A stretch of 64,000 bases of DNA from an uncultured Alistipes sp. (GCA_944321965.1 CALUNH010000002.1:1-64000), one strand, 5' to 3'. Counted from the first letter of the stretch, positions 9,362 through 17,917 are shown. Translations and numbers: made by a program. Notes: a model not told the origin generated them from the letters alone.

Positions 9362-10168
9362 ATGAAACGAATCTGTATAATCATCATAACAGCCATTTTC
9401 GCCGGGCTCTTCTGGAGCGGATGCCAGAAAGATCTGGATACCTATGAGGGTGAAAGCGGCATTTACTTCGATCATACCAGGGATCAGAACCTTCTCCGTG
9501 CGGACACCCTTCCCTTTGCGTGGGGACAGATCGACGGGGACATCCTGGAACAGAAAGTATCCCTGCAGATCAACCTGCTGGGGAACGTGACCGATTACGA
9601 CCGGACCTTCCGGGTGAATGTCATCGAGTCGGTCGTTCCCGAGTCGCTGAAGGACGAGATGAAGGTCGCCGTCGAGGGGACCGACTACCGGGCATTCGCG
9701 AACGAATGCACGATACGGGCCAACGAGGTGAGTACGAATCTCGAAATCACGCTGCTGCGCACCGAGGCCCTCCAGACCGAAAGCCGGATCCTGACCGTTG
9801 CCCTGGAGGAGACCGAGGAGCTGAAGTTCCTCTACTCGCGGGAGGTCACCGACAAGGAGAACAACCGCCGCCGCATCGACCTGCAACGGGTGATCGTCAT
9901 GGACGAGACCCTGCCGAAACCGGACTGGTGGTGGGGCACCGACATCTACAACATCTTCGGCGACTACTCGATGAAGAAGGCCATCACGATCTGCGACGTG
10001 AGAGGCATCGACCGGAAGGAGTGGCTGAGCAGCGAGTTCGGCGACCGCTTGTCCTTTCTGATCTTCCTCGGCGAGTACATGCAGCGCTGGCTGGACGAGC
10101 AGAATCCTCCCATCTATGAGGAGGACGGTGAGACCCTGATGACAATGGGTCCTGATTCACAGTACTAA
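9362..10168 (+). CDS. DUF4843 domain lipoprotein
   Basis: A 268-residue predicted lipoprotein (signal then FWSGCQKDL, Cys about residue 21). The segment ESGIYFD just after the lipidation site and the following beta-rich region match the DUF4843 type commonly encoded directly after SusC/SusD pairs in Bacteroidota. The role is not established; an accessory surface or periplasmic component of the uptake complex is likely. It lies 18 bp after susD and 18 bp before the next gene. Confidence 0.75.
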   Translation: MKRICIIIITAIFAGLFWSGCQKDLDTYEGESGIYFDHTRDQNLLRADTLPFAWGQIDGDILEQKVSLQINLLGNVTDYDRTFRVNVIESVVPESLKDEMKVAVEGTDYRAFANECTIRANEVSTNLEITLLRTEALQTESRILTVALEETEELKFLYSREVTDKENNRRRIDLQRVIVMDETLPKPDWWWGTDIYNIFGDYSMKKAITICDVRGIDRKEWLSSEFGDRLSFLIFLGEYMQRWLDEQNPPIYEEDGETLMTMGPDSQY

Positions 10169-10186
10169 CGACAAAAACCGAATCGT

Positions 10187-11779
10187 ATGAAATTCCGTAC
10201 ATCATACAGGATTGCGGCCGTATGCAGTCTGATCCTCCTGCTCCTGACGGCCTGTTACAGTGACAAGGGGAACTACGACTACCACGATATCAACGATGTG
10301 ACGATCGGGGGTATCGACCGCGAGAACGTCTATGTAGCCTATGCGTTCCAGACCACGCTGAAGATCACGCCCGAGATCCACTCGACGATGGGCGACGAGA
10401 GCAGTTACGAATATACATGGCGGATTATTCCCCGCAATGCCGATACGGGCAAGGGAGCCTCGCTGGATGAATTCGTGGTCAGCCACGATCGCAACCTGGT
10501 CTACCCCGTGCAGTTGACCGACGGCGATTATACGGGCTTCTTCGAGGTGAAGGATCCCGCAACGGGCGTCACCTGGATCGAGGACTTCTACCTCCAGGTC
10601 ATCAGCCAGGGCAGTACCGGATGGGTTGTCGCCTGCGATCAGGGGGACGGCCGGACCCGGCTGGATCTGATCGGCAAGGACAGTGAAAACACCAATGACG
10701 TGCTCTACCCCGATTTGTGGAAAAATCTCGACTTCGAAATGGGTGTGCCCAAGCGCCTCTTCTATGTAGGTGACAACTACGCCAGCTATCTGGGATTCCC
10801 GGTGCTGGTCACGGATCAGGGTAGCTATTCGATCACGGGAAACGACTTCCACATCGGCGAGGATACCGACCTGAAGTGGTATTTCGGGACCGTATCCGAC
10901 CGGATCCTGGTTGCAAACAGCACCATCGAGCTCTACACCACCAACTGGGTGGCCAACTGGTGGGTGATCGACGATAGCGGGAAAATCTACGCGACCGAAT
11001 GTACCGACCGGGCCTTCTTCTCCTACCCGATCAATATACTGGACGGCCAGACCGAATTCAAGGCCGCCCCGTTTGTCGGCGTAAGTTACACCTACAACGA
11101 CACGGATGAAGACTGGAACTACAACTACGCCGCGATCTTTTATGACGAACAGGGACGCCGTTTCCTGGCCAAATACGGAGCGAACAACTACCCCTCGCTG
11201 ATGCAGTGCAGCGGTACGCAACTGTTCGATGTCACCACCGGCCGGGACATGGTATTCATGGATGCCCACTACGAGATCGACGCCCAGGTTGTGGCGGTGC
11301 TCAAGGAGCCTACGAGTCCGCGATACTTCCTCTACGGACTGATGCTGGGCTTTTCGAAGATCGAGCAGAATTACTACGGGGAGATCGGCGGGCCCGTTTC
11401 CGAAGCCAGGTTCTTTACGTTGCACCCGACCTACAATGTACTTTTCTATGCAACGGAAAACAAGGTTTATCGGGTGAACCTAGCGGATCCGGGAACGGCC
11501 ACAGAGGTTATCTCGCTGGATGAAAGTGAAGAGATTGCCGTCTGCAAATTCAACAAGATCAATAATTTATGGGGCACGCCGGGTGCAGATGTCTTCATGT
11601 ACGATCTGGTAGTCTGCACGAACCGGAAGAACGCCACGGCAGACGAGCAGGACATCGGGACCTTCCGGCTCTACGATATCCCGGAACTGGTCAGCGGAAG
11701 TGTCACGGAGAAGACCAAAATCGAGGGTCTGGGCAGGATCGTCGATGTGGTCTACAAGGAACAGGGACCGACCGATTAA
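10187..11779 (+). CDS. PKD-like family lipoprotein of a SusCD operon
   Basis: A 530-residue predicted lipoprotein (hydrophobic signal ending LLLTACYSDKGNYDYHD; Cys about residue 23). The CYSDKGNYDYHDIN opening followed by a PKD-like sandwich (residues about 35-140, with YEYTWRI and GFFEVKDPATGVTW) is typical of the PKD-like lipoproteins that follow DUF4843 genes. The remaining 380 residues have repeated short strand segments that resemble a beta-propeller (FLYGLMLG, VLFYATENKVYRVN). It is probably a surface-exposed ligand-binding accessory. It is followed by a strong hairpin before the thioredoxin gene. Confidence 0.75.
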   Translation: MKFRTSYRIAAVCSLILLLLTACYSDKGNYDYHDINDVTIGGIDRENVYVAYAFQTTLKITPEIHSTMGDESSYEYTWRIIPRNADTGKGASLDEFVVSHDRNLVYPVQLTDGDYTGFFEVKDPATGVTWIEDFYLQVISQGSTGWVVACDQGDGRTRLDLIGKDSENTNDVLYPDLWKNLDFEMGVPKRLFYVGDNYASYLGFPVLVTDQGSYSITGNDFHIGEDTDLKWYFGTVSDRILVANSTIELYTTNWVANWWVIDDSGKIYATECTDRAFFSYPINILDGQTEFKAAPFVGVSYTYNDTDEDWNYNYAAIFYDEQGRRFLAKYGANNYPSLMQCSGTQLFDVTTGRDMVFMDAHYEIDAQVVAVLKEPTSPRYFLYGLMLGFSKIEQNYYGEIGGPVSEARFFTLHPTYNVLFYATENKVYRVNLADPGTATEVISLDESEEIAVCKFNKINNLWGTPGADVFMYDLVVCTNRKNATADEQDIGTFRLYDIPELVSGSVTEKTKIEGLGRIVDVVYKEQGPTD

Positions 11780-11791
11780 TCCGTACTCCGG

Positions 11792-11832
11792 CCCGAAAGG
11801 CCCGGGCCGAGGATAGCCTCGGGCCTTTCGGG
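11792..11832 (+). terminator. GC-rich hairpin between the PKD-like and thioredoxin genes
   Basis: CCCGAAAGGCCCG pairs with CGGGCCTTTCGGG, and inner GAGG with CCTC. No T run follows, so this may attenuate transcription or protect the upstream mRNA end rather than terminate fully. Confidence 0.5.
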
Positions 11833-11872
11833 TTCAGGGAAACGACAATCATCGAAAAAGACGAGAGAGTAT

Positions 11873-12973
11873 ATGAAGGAAAGAGTGCTGATGATGGGAG
11901 TGCTCCTGCTGACGGGTGTAGCCTGCAGCCAGCGGCAAATGTACGAAATAAGGGGAACGATCTCCGGAGCGGAGGAGGGGACCCCGATCGAACTGACGGG
12001 ACCGAGTGTGGAAGGAGAAGATTCGCTGCTGGTGACGGGGAAGGTGACCGGCAGCGGCTTTGGGATCTCGATTGACGAAGGCTGTGAGATGGCCTGTCTG
12101 CGACTTCCGGCGACAAAACGGAAGATTCCGATCTTTTTCGAGCCTCAGATCAGGAATTACCGTATCGACATCGATACAACCGGTAAAAGCCGTATAAAAG
12201 GCGGGGCCCTGCAGGAGATATGGGATGAATACGAGACCCGGCGATTCGAATTCGGCAGGCGGAAGCGCGCAGTTGAAGCGGGCTACCGAGAATCCTGCCG
12301 ACAAGACAATCTCTTCGGCAAGATGCACTTGCGGGCCGTCTATGCGGATCTGGAAGCGGCACAGGAGCAGTTTGAGGACAGTTTGCTGAGGGCGAACGAC
12401 AACATCGTTGCCGCCGCAATCGTATGGTTGCGCAGCCGGGAGTTGGCAGCCGGGCACCGAATCGGCGAGAAAGTCGCGTTGCTGGGCCCGAATGCCCTGC
12501 AAACGGCTCCGGGCAGGGCCGTGAAACGAATCGCCGACCTGGAGACCCGCACGAAGATCGGGAATATTGCTCCGGACTTCACACAGCAGGATCCCGACGG
12601 AGAACCCATCCGTCTGTACGCCATCCAGGCGAAGGTAAAAATTCTGGATTTCTGGGCATCATGGTGTGCGCCGTGCCGGGCCGAAACCCCCAACGTGCGG
12701 AGTATTTACGAGAAATACAAGGATGCCGGACTTGAGATCATCAGCGTCTCCCTGGACACGAAGCGGGAGAATTGGGTACAGACCATCATTTCGGACCGCA
12801 TGACCTGGCTTCACACCTCTGACTTGCAGGGCTGGGAGAATGCTGTAGCCAAACTGTACGGCGTGCGGAGTGTTCCGTCGATCTTCGTATTGGACGAGGA
12901 GAACCGGATTATCGGACAGGATCTGCGAGGCAAGGAGTTGGAAGAGGTTGTCGAGAAGATTTTGAGGAAATAA
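11873..12973 (+). CDS. TlpA/ResA-like thioredoxin lipoprotein, last gene of the SusCD operon
   Basis: A 366-residue protein with a lipoprotein signal (LLTGVACS, Cys about residue 19). Residues 25-120 look like a DUF4369-type beta domain (YEIRGTISGAEEGTPIEL). A helical linker follows, then a thioredoxin domain (about 230-366) with the active site ASWCAPCRAE and the cis-proline loop SVPSIFV. It should act as a membrane-anchored thiol-disulfide oxidoreductase facing the periplasm. Lying 93 bp after the PKD-like gene and ending at a terminator, it appears to belong to the same operon, although a hairpin separates them. Why an uptake operon carries a thioredoxin is unclear; a disulfide-containing peptide or a redox-sensitive partner is possible. 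Confidence 0.85.
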   Translation: MKERVLMMGVLLLTGVACSQRQMYEIRGTISGAEEGTPIELTGPSVEGEDSLLVTGKVTGSGFGISIDEGCEMACLRLPATKRKIPIFFEPQIRNYRIDIDTTGKSRIKGGALQEIWDEYETRRFEFGRRKRAVEAGYRESCRQDNLFGKMHLRAVYADLEAAQEQFEDSLLRANDNIVAAAIVWLRSRELAAGHRIGEKVALLGPNALQTAPGRAVKRIADLETRTKIGNIAPDFTQQDPDGEPIRLYAIQAKVKILDFWASWCAPCRAETPNVRSIYEKYKDAGLEIISVSLDTKRENWVQTIISDRMTWLHTSDLQGWENAVAKLYGVRSVPSIFVLDEENRIIGQDLRGKELEEVVEKILRK

Positions 12974-12994
12974 ATCCCGCTTTTCTGCAAATAC

Positions 12995-13030
12995 AAAAGG
13001 GGAGGACTCCAAGCGGGTTCTCCCCTTTTT
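12995..13030 (+). terminator. Rho-independent terminator of the SusCD operon
   Basis: AAAAGGGGAG (12995-13004) pairs with CTCCCCTTTT (13020-13029). The right arm ends in a T run. Confidence 0.75.
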
Positions 13031-13040
13031 GCTTTAGCAT

Positions 13041-13177
13041 GGAAAACGGAACTCGCACTCGCGTTTCACGCGAGCGATTCCGCGATCTGTTATTGACACC
13101 CCCGGCCCCTGAAAGGGGCGCCTTGAGGTCGCGCGGACGAATCCCTCAGCAACCATACACAAAGCAACAGGGAGAAC
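13041..13177. repeat. Direct repeat copy 1 next to tRNA-Gly
   Basis: This 137-bp unit is nearly identical to 13213-13348 (period about 172 bp). It starts with an imperfect copy of the tRNA 3' end, contains the dyad CTCGCG-TTTCA-CGCGAG, and ends with AAAGCAACAGGGAGAAC. That last sequence is one arm of the hairpin beside the intact tRNA. Short frames crossing it look spurious. Confidence 0.8.
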
Positions 13178-13206
13178 TGCTTGCGGACTTTTTGCTGCGG
13201 CCCTTC

Positions 13207-13348
13207 TGGAGCGGAAAACGGGACTCGCACTCGCGTTTCACGCGAGCGATTCCGCGATTGTTTGTTGACACCCCCGGCCCCTGAAGGGGCGCCTTGAGGT
13301 CGCGCGGACGAATCCCTCAGCAACCATACACAAAGCAACAGGGAGAAC
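13207..13348. repeat. Direct repeat copy 2, carrying an exact 21-bp copy of the tRNA-Gly 3' end
   Basis: Positions 13207-13227 are identical to 13371-13391, the 3' end of the tRNA gene including CCA. The rest repeats 13041-13177 with a few changes, such as GAAGGGGC against GAAAGGGGC. The arrangement suggests tandem duplication of the tRNA 3' flank, or the scar of a tRNA-targeted integration event. Confidence 0.8.
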
Positions 13349-13371
13349 CAAGCAGTTCTCCCTGTTGCTTT
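13332..13371 (-). terminator. 17-bp hairpin immediately after tRNA-Gly
   Basis: AAAGCAACAGGGAGAAC (13332-13348) is perfectly complementary to 13355-13371, with a 6-nt loop. On the minus strand it begins at the last base of the encoded CCA, so it can terminate the tRNA transcript and define its 3' end. The T run after it is weak. Confidence 0.7.
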
Positions 13372-13446
13372 GGAGCGGAAAACGGGACTCGGACCCGCGA
13401 CCTCAACCTTGGCAAGGTTGCGCTCTACCAACTGAGCTATTTCCGC
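13371..13446 (-). tRNA. tRNA-Gly(GCC) with encoded CCA
   Basis: The minus strand folds as a full cloverleaf. The acceptor stem is GCGGAAA/TTTCCGC. The D-arm is GCTC...GAGC, and the anticodon stem is CAACC/GGTTG with loop TTGCCAA (anticodon GCC). The T-arm is GCGGG-TCCGAGT-CCCGT. Discriminator T and CCA are encoded. The body is 73 nt, 76 with CCA. Confidence 0.95.
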
Positions 13447-13597
13447 ATTACATATGCCCTAAACTTGCGCTTCGGGATTGCAAATATATACCGAATTTTC
13501 GATTCTGCAAAATTTTTCGCACTTTTTGTCTCCGAACAAAAATCCCCGGCCGCCAAAACGACCGGGGATAAAAGAATCGACAGATTCCAGATCCGAA

Positions 13598-14869
13598 TTA
13601 ACGAACCTTGAAGCCCTCGTCGGCACGCATCGGAATCGGCAACGAAGCGTAATAACCGCTTTCGAGCTTGCTGCGCACGGACTTGAAGGCTTCGATCGTA
13701 ACCTTTACGTCCTCCAGCGTGTGGGCGGCCGTCGGGATCACGCGCAGGATGATTTCGCCCTTCGGAATGACAGGATAGATCACCATCGAGCAGAAGATGC
13801 CGTGGTTCTCACGCAGGTCCACCACCAGGTTCGTGGCCTCCGGGATACCGCCTTTCAGGAAGACCGGAGTTACGGGCGAGTTTGTCACACCGATATTGAA
13901 ACCGTTCTCCTTCAGGCTGCTCTGCAGGGCGCGAACGATCTCCCAGAGTTTCTGCTGGAATTCCGGATGATTGCGGATCAGGTCCAGACGCTTCAGGGCG
14001 CCGATAACCATCGGCATGGGCAGCGACTTGGCATAGAGCTGCGAACGCATGTTGTAACGCAGCAGGTTGATCAGCCAGCGGGGGCCGCAGACGAAAGCGC
14101 CGATTCCGGCCATCGACTTGGCGAAGGTATTGAACAGCACGTCCACACCGTCAACCACACCGAAGTGCGAAGCCGTACCGCGACCGCCCTCGCCCATCGT
14201 ACCGAAGCCGTGGGCATCGTCGACCAGCAGCCGGAACTGGAAATCCTTCTTCATGGCAACGATTTCGTCGAGTTTGCCCAGGTCGCCCTTCATACCGAAG
14301 ACGCCCTCGGTGATGACCAGCACACCGCCGTTCTGCTCATCGGCCAGTTCCGTAGCGTGCTTGAGCTGGAGACGGAGCGACTCCATGTCGTTGTGTCCGA
14401 AGACGAAACGCTTGCCCTTGTGCAGGCGCAGGCCGTCGATAATGCAGGCGTGCGCCTCGGCGTCGTAGACCACCACGTCGCGGGGCGAGAGCAGGCAGTC
14501 GATGATCGACAGCATACCCTGGTAGCCGAAATTGAGCAGGAAAGCGTCCTCCTTGCCGACGAAGGCGGCGAGTTCGCGTTCGAGTTGTTCGTGATAGACG
14601 GTCTGGCCGCTCATCATGCGGGCACCCATCGGGGCGGCCATACCGAACTGGGCAGCGCCTTCGGCGTCGGCCTTGCGGACTTCGGGATGGTTGGCCAGTC
14701 CGAGGTAGTTGTTCAAGCTCCAGTTGAGCATTTTCTTGCCCCGGAAGGTCATGTGGGGACCGATCTCGCCCTCAAGCTTGGGGAATGCGTAATAGCCGTG
14801 AGCGTAAGCCATATATTGACCGATAGGTCCGCCGGCATTCTTCTCCAGGCGTGCAAAAATATCAACCAT
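13598..14869 (-). CDS. Alpha-oxoamine synthase family PLP enzyme (serine palmitoyltransferase or cysteate acyltransferase type)
   Basis: A 423-residue fold-type I PLP enzyme that condenses an amino acid with an acyl thioester, with decarboxylation. Visible motifs: substrate entry NWSLNNYLGLANHPEV, cofactor aspartate DDAHGFGTMGEGGRG (DDAH 217-220), and the PLP lysine in FNTFAKSMAGIGAFV (Lys251). The AKSMAG lysine region is closer, from memory, to bacterial serine palmitoyltransferases than to BioF or Kbl (usually GTLGKA). In Bacteroidales such an enzyme starts sphingolipid synthesis. Alistipes and relatives also make sulfonolipids through a cysteate-using homologue, so either substrate is possible. 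The gene stands alone with its own -7 box. The product is probably cytosolic or membrane-associated. Confidence 0.8.
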   Translation of the reverse strand: MVDIFARLEKNAGGPIGQYMAYAHGYYAFPKLEGEIGPHMTFRGKKMLNWSLNNYLGLANHPEVRKADAEGAAQFGMAAPMGARMMSGQTVYHEQLERELAAFVGKEDAFLLNFGYQGMLSIIDCLLSPRDVVVYDAEAHACIIDGLRLHKGKRFVFGHNDMESLRLQLKHATELADEQNGGVLVITEGVFGMKGDLGKLDEIVAMKKDFQFRLLVDDAHGFGTMGEGGRGTASHFGVVDGVDVLFNTFAKSMAGIGAFVCGPRWLINLLRYNMRSQLYAKSLPMPMVIGALKRLDLIRNHPEFQQKLWEIVRALQSSLKENGFNIGVTNSPVTPVFLKGGIPEATNLVVDLRENHGIFCSMVIYPVIPKGEIILRVIPTAAHTLEDVKVTIEAFKSVRSKLESGYYASLPIPMRADEGFKVR

Positions 14870-14919
14870 TTTGATTTGTATTTATTGAGTTGTGTTCCGT
14901 TTTTTTCGTTTGGGACGCG

Positions 14920-14927
14920 CAAAGGTA
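14920..14927 (-). promoter_or_regulatory. -7 box of the alpha-oxoamine synthase gene
   Basis: TACCTTTG on the minus strand ends 50 nt before the ATG at 14869. No clear TTTG element is visible about 20 bp upstream. Confidence 0.5.
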
Positions 14928-14999
14928 CAAATAATAAAACGAATTTAACAGTCAAAAGTAGCCGTTTTTTGCTCCCCGGAGATACGTATTTATACGTAT

Positions 15000-16166
15000 T
15001 TATCTCTCTTTTCGCCGTTTCCGGTCGATGGCATCGACGATAACCGCCACGGCGCCGTCGCCCGTGACATTGGTTGCCGTGCCGAAACTGTCCATGGCGA
15101 TGTAGGTGGCGATCATCAGCCCGCAGAGCGTCTCGTCGAACCCGAGCATCGACTCCAGCAGCCCCAGGGCCGCCATGATGGCCCCGCCCGGCACGCCCGG
15201 CGCCGCCACCATCGTTACGGCCAGCAGCAGGATGAAACCCGCAAAGGTCCCGACCGACAGATTCAGTCCGGCAATCATCGCCACGGCCAGGGCGCAGGCC
15301 GTGATCTTCATCATCGAGCCCGACAGGTGGATCGTGGCGCACAACGGGATGACGAACGACGCCAGTTCGGGCCGCACGCCGAGGCGCAGCGTGCGTTCGA
15401 GCGTCACGGGGATCGTCGCCGCGGAGGATTGCGTCCCGAGGGCCGTGACGTAGGCCGCCAGCATCGTGCGCAGCATCCGCAGCGGATTCCGCCGGGCCGC
15501 CAGCCCCGCCACCGAGAACTGGAAGAGCAACAGCACAACGGTCAGCAGGAAGATCACCACGATGAGCTTCACGAAGACGCCCAGGACGCTGGCCACCTGT
15601 CCCGACTGCGTAATCGAGAGGAAGATGCCGAAGATGTAGAAGGGCAGCAACGGAATAATGACCCGTATGATGACCAGCTCGATGATGCGTTTGAAGTCAT
15701 CGAGGGCCGATTTCAGCGTCACGGAGCGGATCGAGGCCATGCCGAGTCCGAGGACGAAGGCCAGGACGAGTGCCGACATCACCCCCATGACGGGCGGCAT
15801 GGCGATGGTGAAATAGGGCGTCAGCGCCTCGCTGGCCTCGGGCAGCTCCACCTCCGCCCCGGCGAGCAGCGACGGGAAGAGGGCCTTCCCGACGAAAAAG
15901 GTACCGAATCCGGAGATCAGCGTGAAGCCGTAGGCCAGCGCTGCGGTCAGGGCCAGCAGCCGCCCGGCATTGCGTCCGAGATCGGCGATCCCCGGAGCCA
16001 CCAGTCCGAAGATCAGCAGCGGGATGACGAATTCCAGAAACTGCCCGAAAACGGCGTTGAACGTCAACGCCACCCGGGTCACCCATCCGGGCAGGAAACA
16101 GCCGCAGACAACCCCCAGCACGATGGCCAGCACCACGCGCGGCAACAAACCGAATTTTCGTTTCAT
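15000..16166 (-). CDS. Dicarboxylate/amino acid:cation symporter (DAACS family)
   Basis: A 388-residue inner-membrane transporter with about eight hydrophobic helices and two re-entrant hairpins. The serine-rich HP1 loop appears as GTQSSAATIPVTL (about residue 245), and the NMDGT-like cation/substrate segment as MDSFGTATNVTGDG near residue 365. The family imports glutamate, aspartate, C4-dicarboxylates or serine/threonine with Na+ or H+. This member is shorter than GltP (about 430). It is divergent from the radical SAM gene with a 49-bp gap. A near-consensus TACCTTTA lies about 17 nt upstream of its ATG on the minus strand. The exact substrate cannot be read from sequence. Confidence 0.88.
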   Translation of the reverse strand: MKRKFGLLPRVVLAIVLGVVCGCFLPGWVTRVALTFNAVFGQFLEFVIPLLIFGLVAPGIADLGRNAGRLLALTAALAYGFTLISGFGTFFVGKALFPSLLAGAEVELPEASEALTPYFTIAMPPVMGVMSALVLAFVLGLGMASIRSVTLKSALDDFKRIIELVIIRVIIPLLPFYIFGIFLSITQSGQVASVLGVFVKLIVVIFLLTVVLLLFQFSVAGLAARRNPLRMLRTMLAAYVTALGTQSSAATIPVTLERTLRLGVRPELASFVIPLCATIHLSGSMMKITACALAVAMIAGLNLSVGTFAGFILLLAVTMVAAPGVPGGAIMAALGLLESMLGFDETLCGLMIATYIAMDSFGTATNVTGDGAVAVIVDAIDRKRRKER

Positions 16167-16178
16167 CGGAGAACAATT

Positions 16179-16211
16179 TTTGTAAAGGTACGAAAAATTT
16201 CGCTACTTTTG
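16179..16211 (+). promoter_or_regulatory. Promoter of the radical SAM gene, start codon 4 nt downstream
   Basis: TTTG (16179-16182), 21 bp, then TACTTTTG (16204-16211). The ATG begins at 16216. With the usual start point about 7 nt after the box, the mRNA would be leaderless. Confidence 0.65.
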
Positions 16212-16215
16212 CCGT

Positions 16216-16989
16216 ATGACATCCCTGTATCACGACATCATCTACGGCCCGGTGCATTCGCGGCGCCTGGGCCTTTCGCTCGGGGTCAACCTGCTGCCCA
16301 CCGAGTCGAAACTCTGTTCGTTCGACTGCATCTACTGCGAGTGCGGCTGGAATGCCGAGCACCCCGGCGGGCGGCGTTTCAACGCCCGGGAGGAGGTGCG
16401 CACACACCTCGAAACCGCCCTGAAAGGCATGGCCGAGGCCGGTACGCCGCCCGATGTCATCACCTTTGCCGGGAACGGCGAGCCGACCCTCCACCCCGAT
16501 TTCGAAGGGGTGATCGACGACACGCTGGCGCTGCGCGACCGCTACTGCCCCGCGGCCAAGGTCTCCGTCCTGTCGAACGCCACGCAGATCCACCGCGAGG
16601 AGGTCCGGCGGGCGCTGCTGCGCGTGGACAACAACATCCTGAAACTCGACTCGGCGTTCGACGCCACCGTGCGGCGGATCGACAACCCGCAGAACCCGAA
16701 CTATACGGTGCGCGACACCGTTGCGCGGATGAAGCGCTTCGAGGGACACATGATTCTGCAAACGATGTTTCTGCGCGGAACGTGCGACGGCGCTCCGGTC
16801 GACAATACCACCGAGGAGGAGGTTGCGGCGTGGCTGCGGCTCGTCGCCGAGATCCGCCCGCGGCAGGTGATGGTCTACTCGCTCGACCGCGACACCCCCT
16901 GCCCGACGCTCGAAAAGGTCTCCCGCGAGGAGCTGCAGCGCATCGCCGCCCGGGTCGAGGCGCTGGGCATCCCCTGTTCCGTCGCCTGA
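16216..16989 (+). CDS. Radical SAM protein
   Basis: A 257-residue protein with the radical SAM [4Fe-4S] motif CSFDCIYC (Cx3Cx2C) near residues 35-42, preceded by SRRLGLSLGVNLLPTESK. A later GNGEPTLHPDF segment matches the second conserved strand of radical SAM barrels. The RRLGLSLGVN...CSFDCIYCECG pattern is typical of a small conserved group often labelled only as radical SAM protein. The substrate is unknown, and no partner enzyme that would reveal it is adjacent. It is followed by yaaA after 38 bp in the same direction, probably one transcript. Confidence 0.85.
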   Translation: MTSLYHDIIYGPVHSRRLGLSLGVNLLPTESKLCSFDCIYCECGWNAEHPGGRRFNAREEVRTHLETALKGMAEAGTPPDVITFAGNGEPTLHPDFEGVIDDTLALRDRYCPAAKVSVLSNATQIHREEVRRALLRVDNNILKLDSAFDATVRRIDNPQNPNYTVRDTVARMKRFEGHMILQTMFLRGTCDGAPVDNTTEEEVAAWLRLVAEIRPRQVMVYSLDRDTPCPTLEKVSREELQRIAARVEALGIPCSVA

Positions 16990-17027
16990 GCATCCGTCCG
17001 ATTCCGAACCGCAAATTCCGGCCCGCC

Positions 17028-17783
17028 ATGCAAATCCTGCTCTCCTGCGCCAAAACGATGGCGGATCACACTGCAATCCGCCCGCCCCGCACCACCGAAC
17101 CCCGCTTCCAGCGGGAAGCCGATGCGGCGGCCGCAGCCCTGGCCTCGCTTCCGGCCGACGACCTGGCCCGGATCCTGCGCGTAAACCGCACGATCGCCGC
17201 CGAAAACCGCCGCCGCTACGCCTCGTTCCACGATGCCGAAAGCCTCGCGGCCCTCGCGGCCTACACGGGAATCGTCTTCAAGCGGCTCGACCCGGGGAGT
17301 TTCACCGACGACGATTTCGAATATGCCCAGGAGCATCTGAACATCACTTCGTTTCTCTACGGGCTGCTCCGCCCGCTGGATGCCATCCGCCCCTACCGGC
17401 TCGAAGGCGACACCATCCTGCCGGGCGAGGAGGAGCAGACGCGCTTCGACTTCTGGCAGCAGCGGCTCACCGAGCCTTTCATCCGCAAAATCCAGGCCGA
17501 CGGCGGCGTGCTGCTGAATCTGGCCAGCGGCGAGATGAAACGCCTCTTCGACTGGCGGCGCCTCGCCCGCGAGGTGCGGATCATCACCCCGGAGTTCCGG
17601 ATCCGCGAAGGCGACCGGCTGAAAACCATCGTCATCTATACGAAGATGTGCCGCGGCGAGATGGCGCGGTTTGCACTGAAAGGCCGAATCGCCGATCCCG
17701 AATCCCTGCAAACCTTCGAATGGGAGGGATTCCGGTTCGATGCGGCCCGGAGCCGCGGCGACAACTGGATGTTCACAATGTAA
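17028..17783 (+). CDS. yaaA: YaaA family peroxide-stress protein (DUF328)
   Basis: A 251-residue protein of the YaaA/DUF328 family, known in E. coli to limit hydrogen peroxide damage by lowering free iron. Family features visible: the opening MQILLSCAKTM, FKRLDPGSFTDDDFEYAQEH, LYGLLRPLDAIRPYRLE, and VLLNLASGEMKRLFDW. I chose the ATG at 17028 because it begins the conserved opening. The same frame stays open far upstream through the reverse strand of the symporter and the radical SAM gene, which is not coding. Co-directional with the radical SAM gene (38 bp) and followed by a terminator. The shared theme could be iron-sulfur or oxidative stress, which is inference. Confidence 0.88.
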   Translation: MQILLSCAKTMADHTAIRPPRTTEPRFQREADAAAAALASLPADDLARILRVNRTIAAENRRRYASFHDAESLAALAAYTGIVFKRLDPGSFTDDDFEYAQEHLNITSFLYGLLRPLDAIRPYRLEGDTILPGEEEQTRFDFWQQRLTEPFIRKIQADGGVLLNLASGEMKRLFDWRRLAREVRIITPEFRIREGDRLKTIVIYTKMCRGEMARFALKGRIADPESLQTFEWEGFRFDAARSRGDNWMFTM

Positions 17784-17812
17784 CCGACCAACGCGACAAC
17801 AACCAACGAAAA

Positions 17813-17843
17813 GTCCGGGCACAATACCCGGACATCTTTTTTT
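17813..17843 (+). terminator. Terminator after yaaA
   Basis: GTCCGGG (17813-17819) pairs with CCCGGAC (17827-17833) and is followed by an eight-T run. Confidence 0.75.
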
Positions 17844-17917
17844 GACAGGAGCACTACAATTTTACAGGCCCACCGTTTTTACGGACCGCTTAATTTCTTT
17901 GAGTCCCCCCCGACGGA

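Noticed and set aside
13039..13611. Short overlapping frames in the tRNA-adjacent repeat (for example residues RVRVPFSAP)
   Set aside because: They are translations of the tRNA 3' end and its copies, a known source of spurious proteins.
15327..17027. Upstream extension of the yaaA frame by more than 560 codons
   Set aside because: It runs antisense through the symporter gene and out of frame through the radical SAM gene; the conserved YaaA opening begins at 17028.
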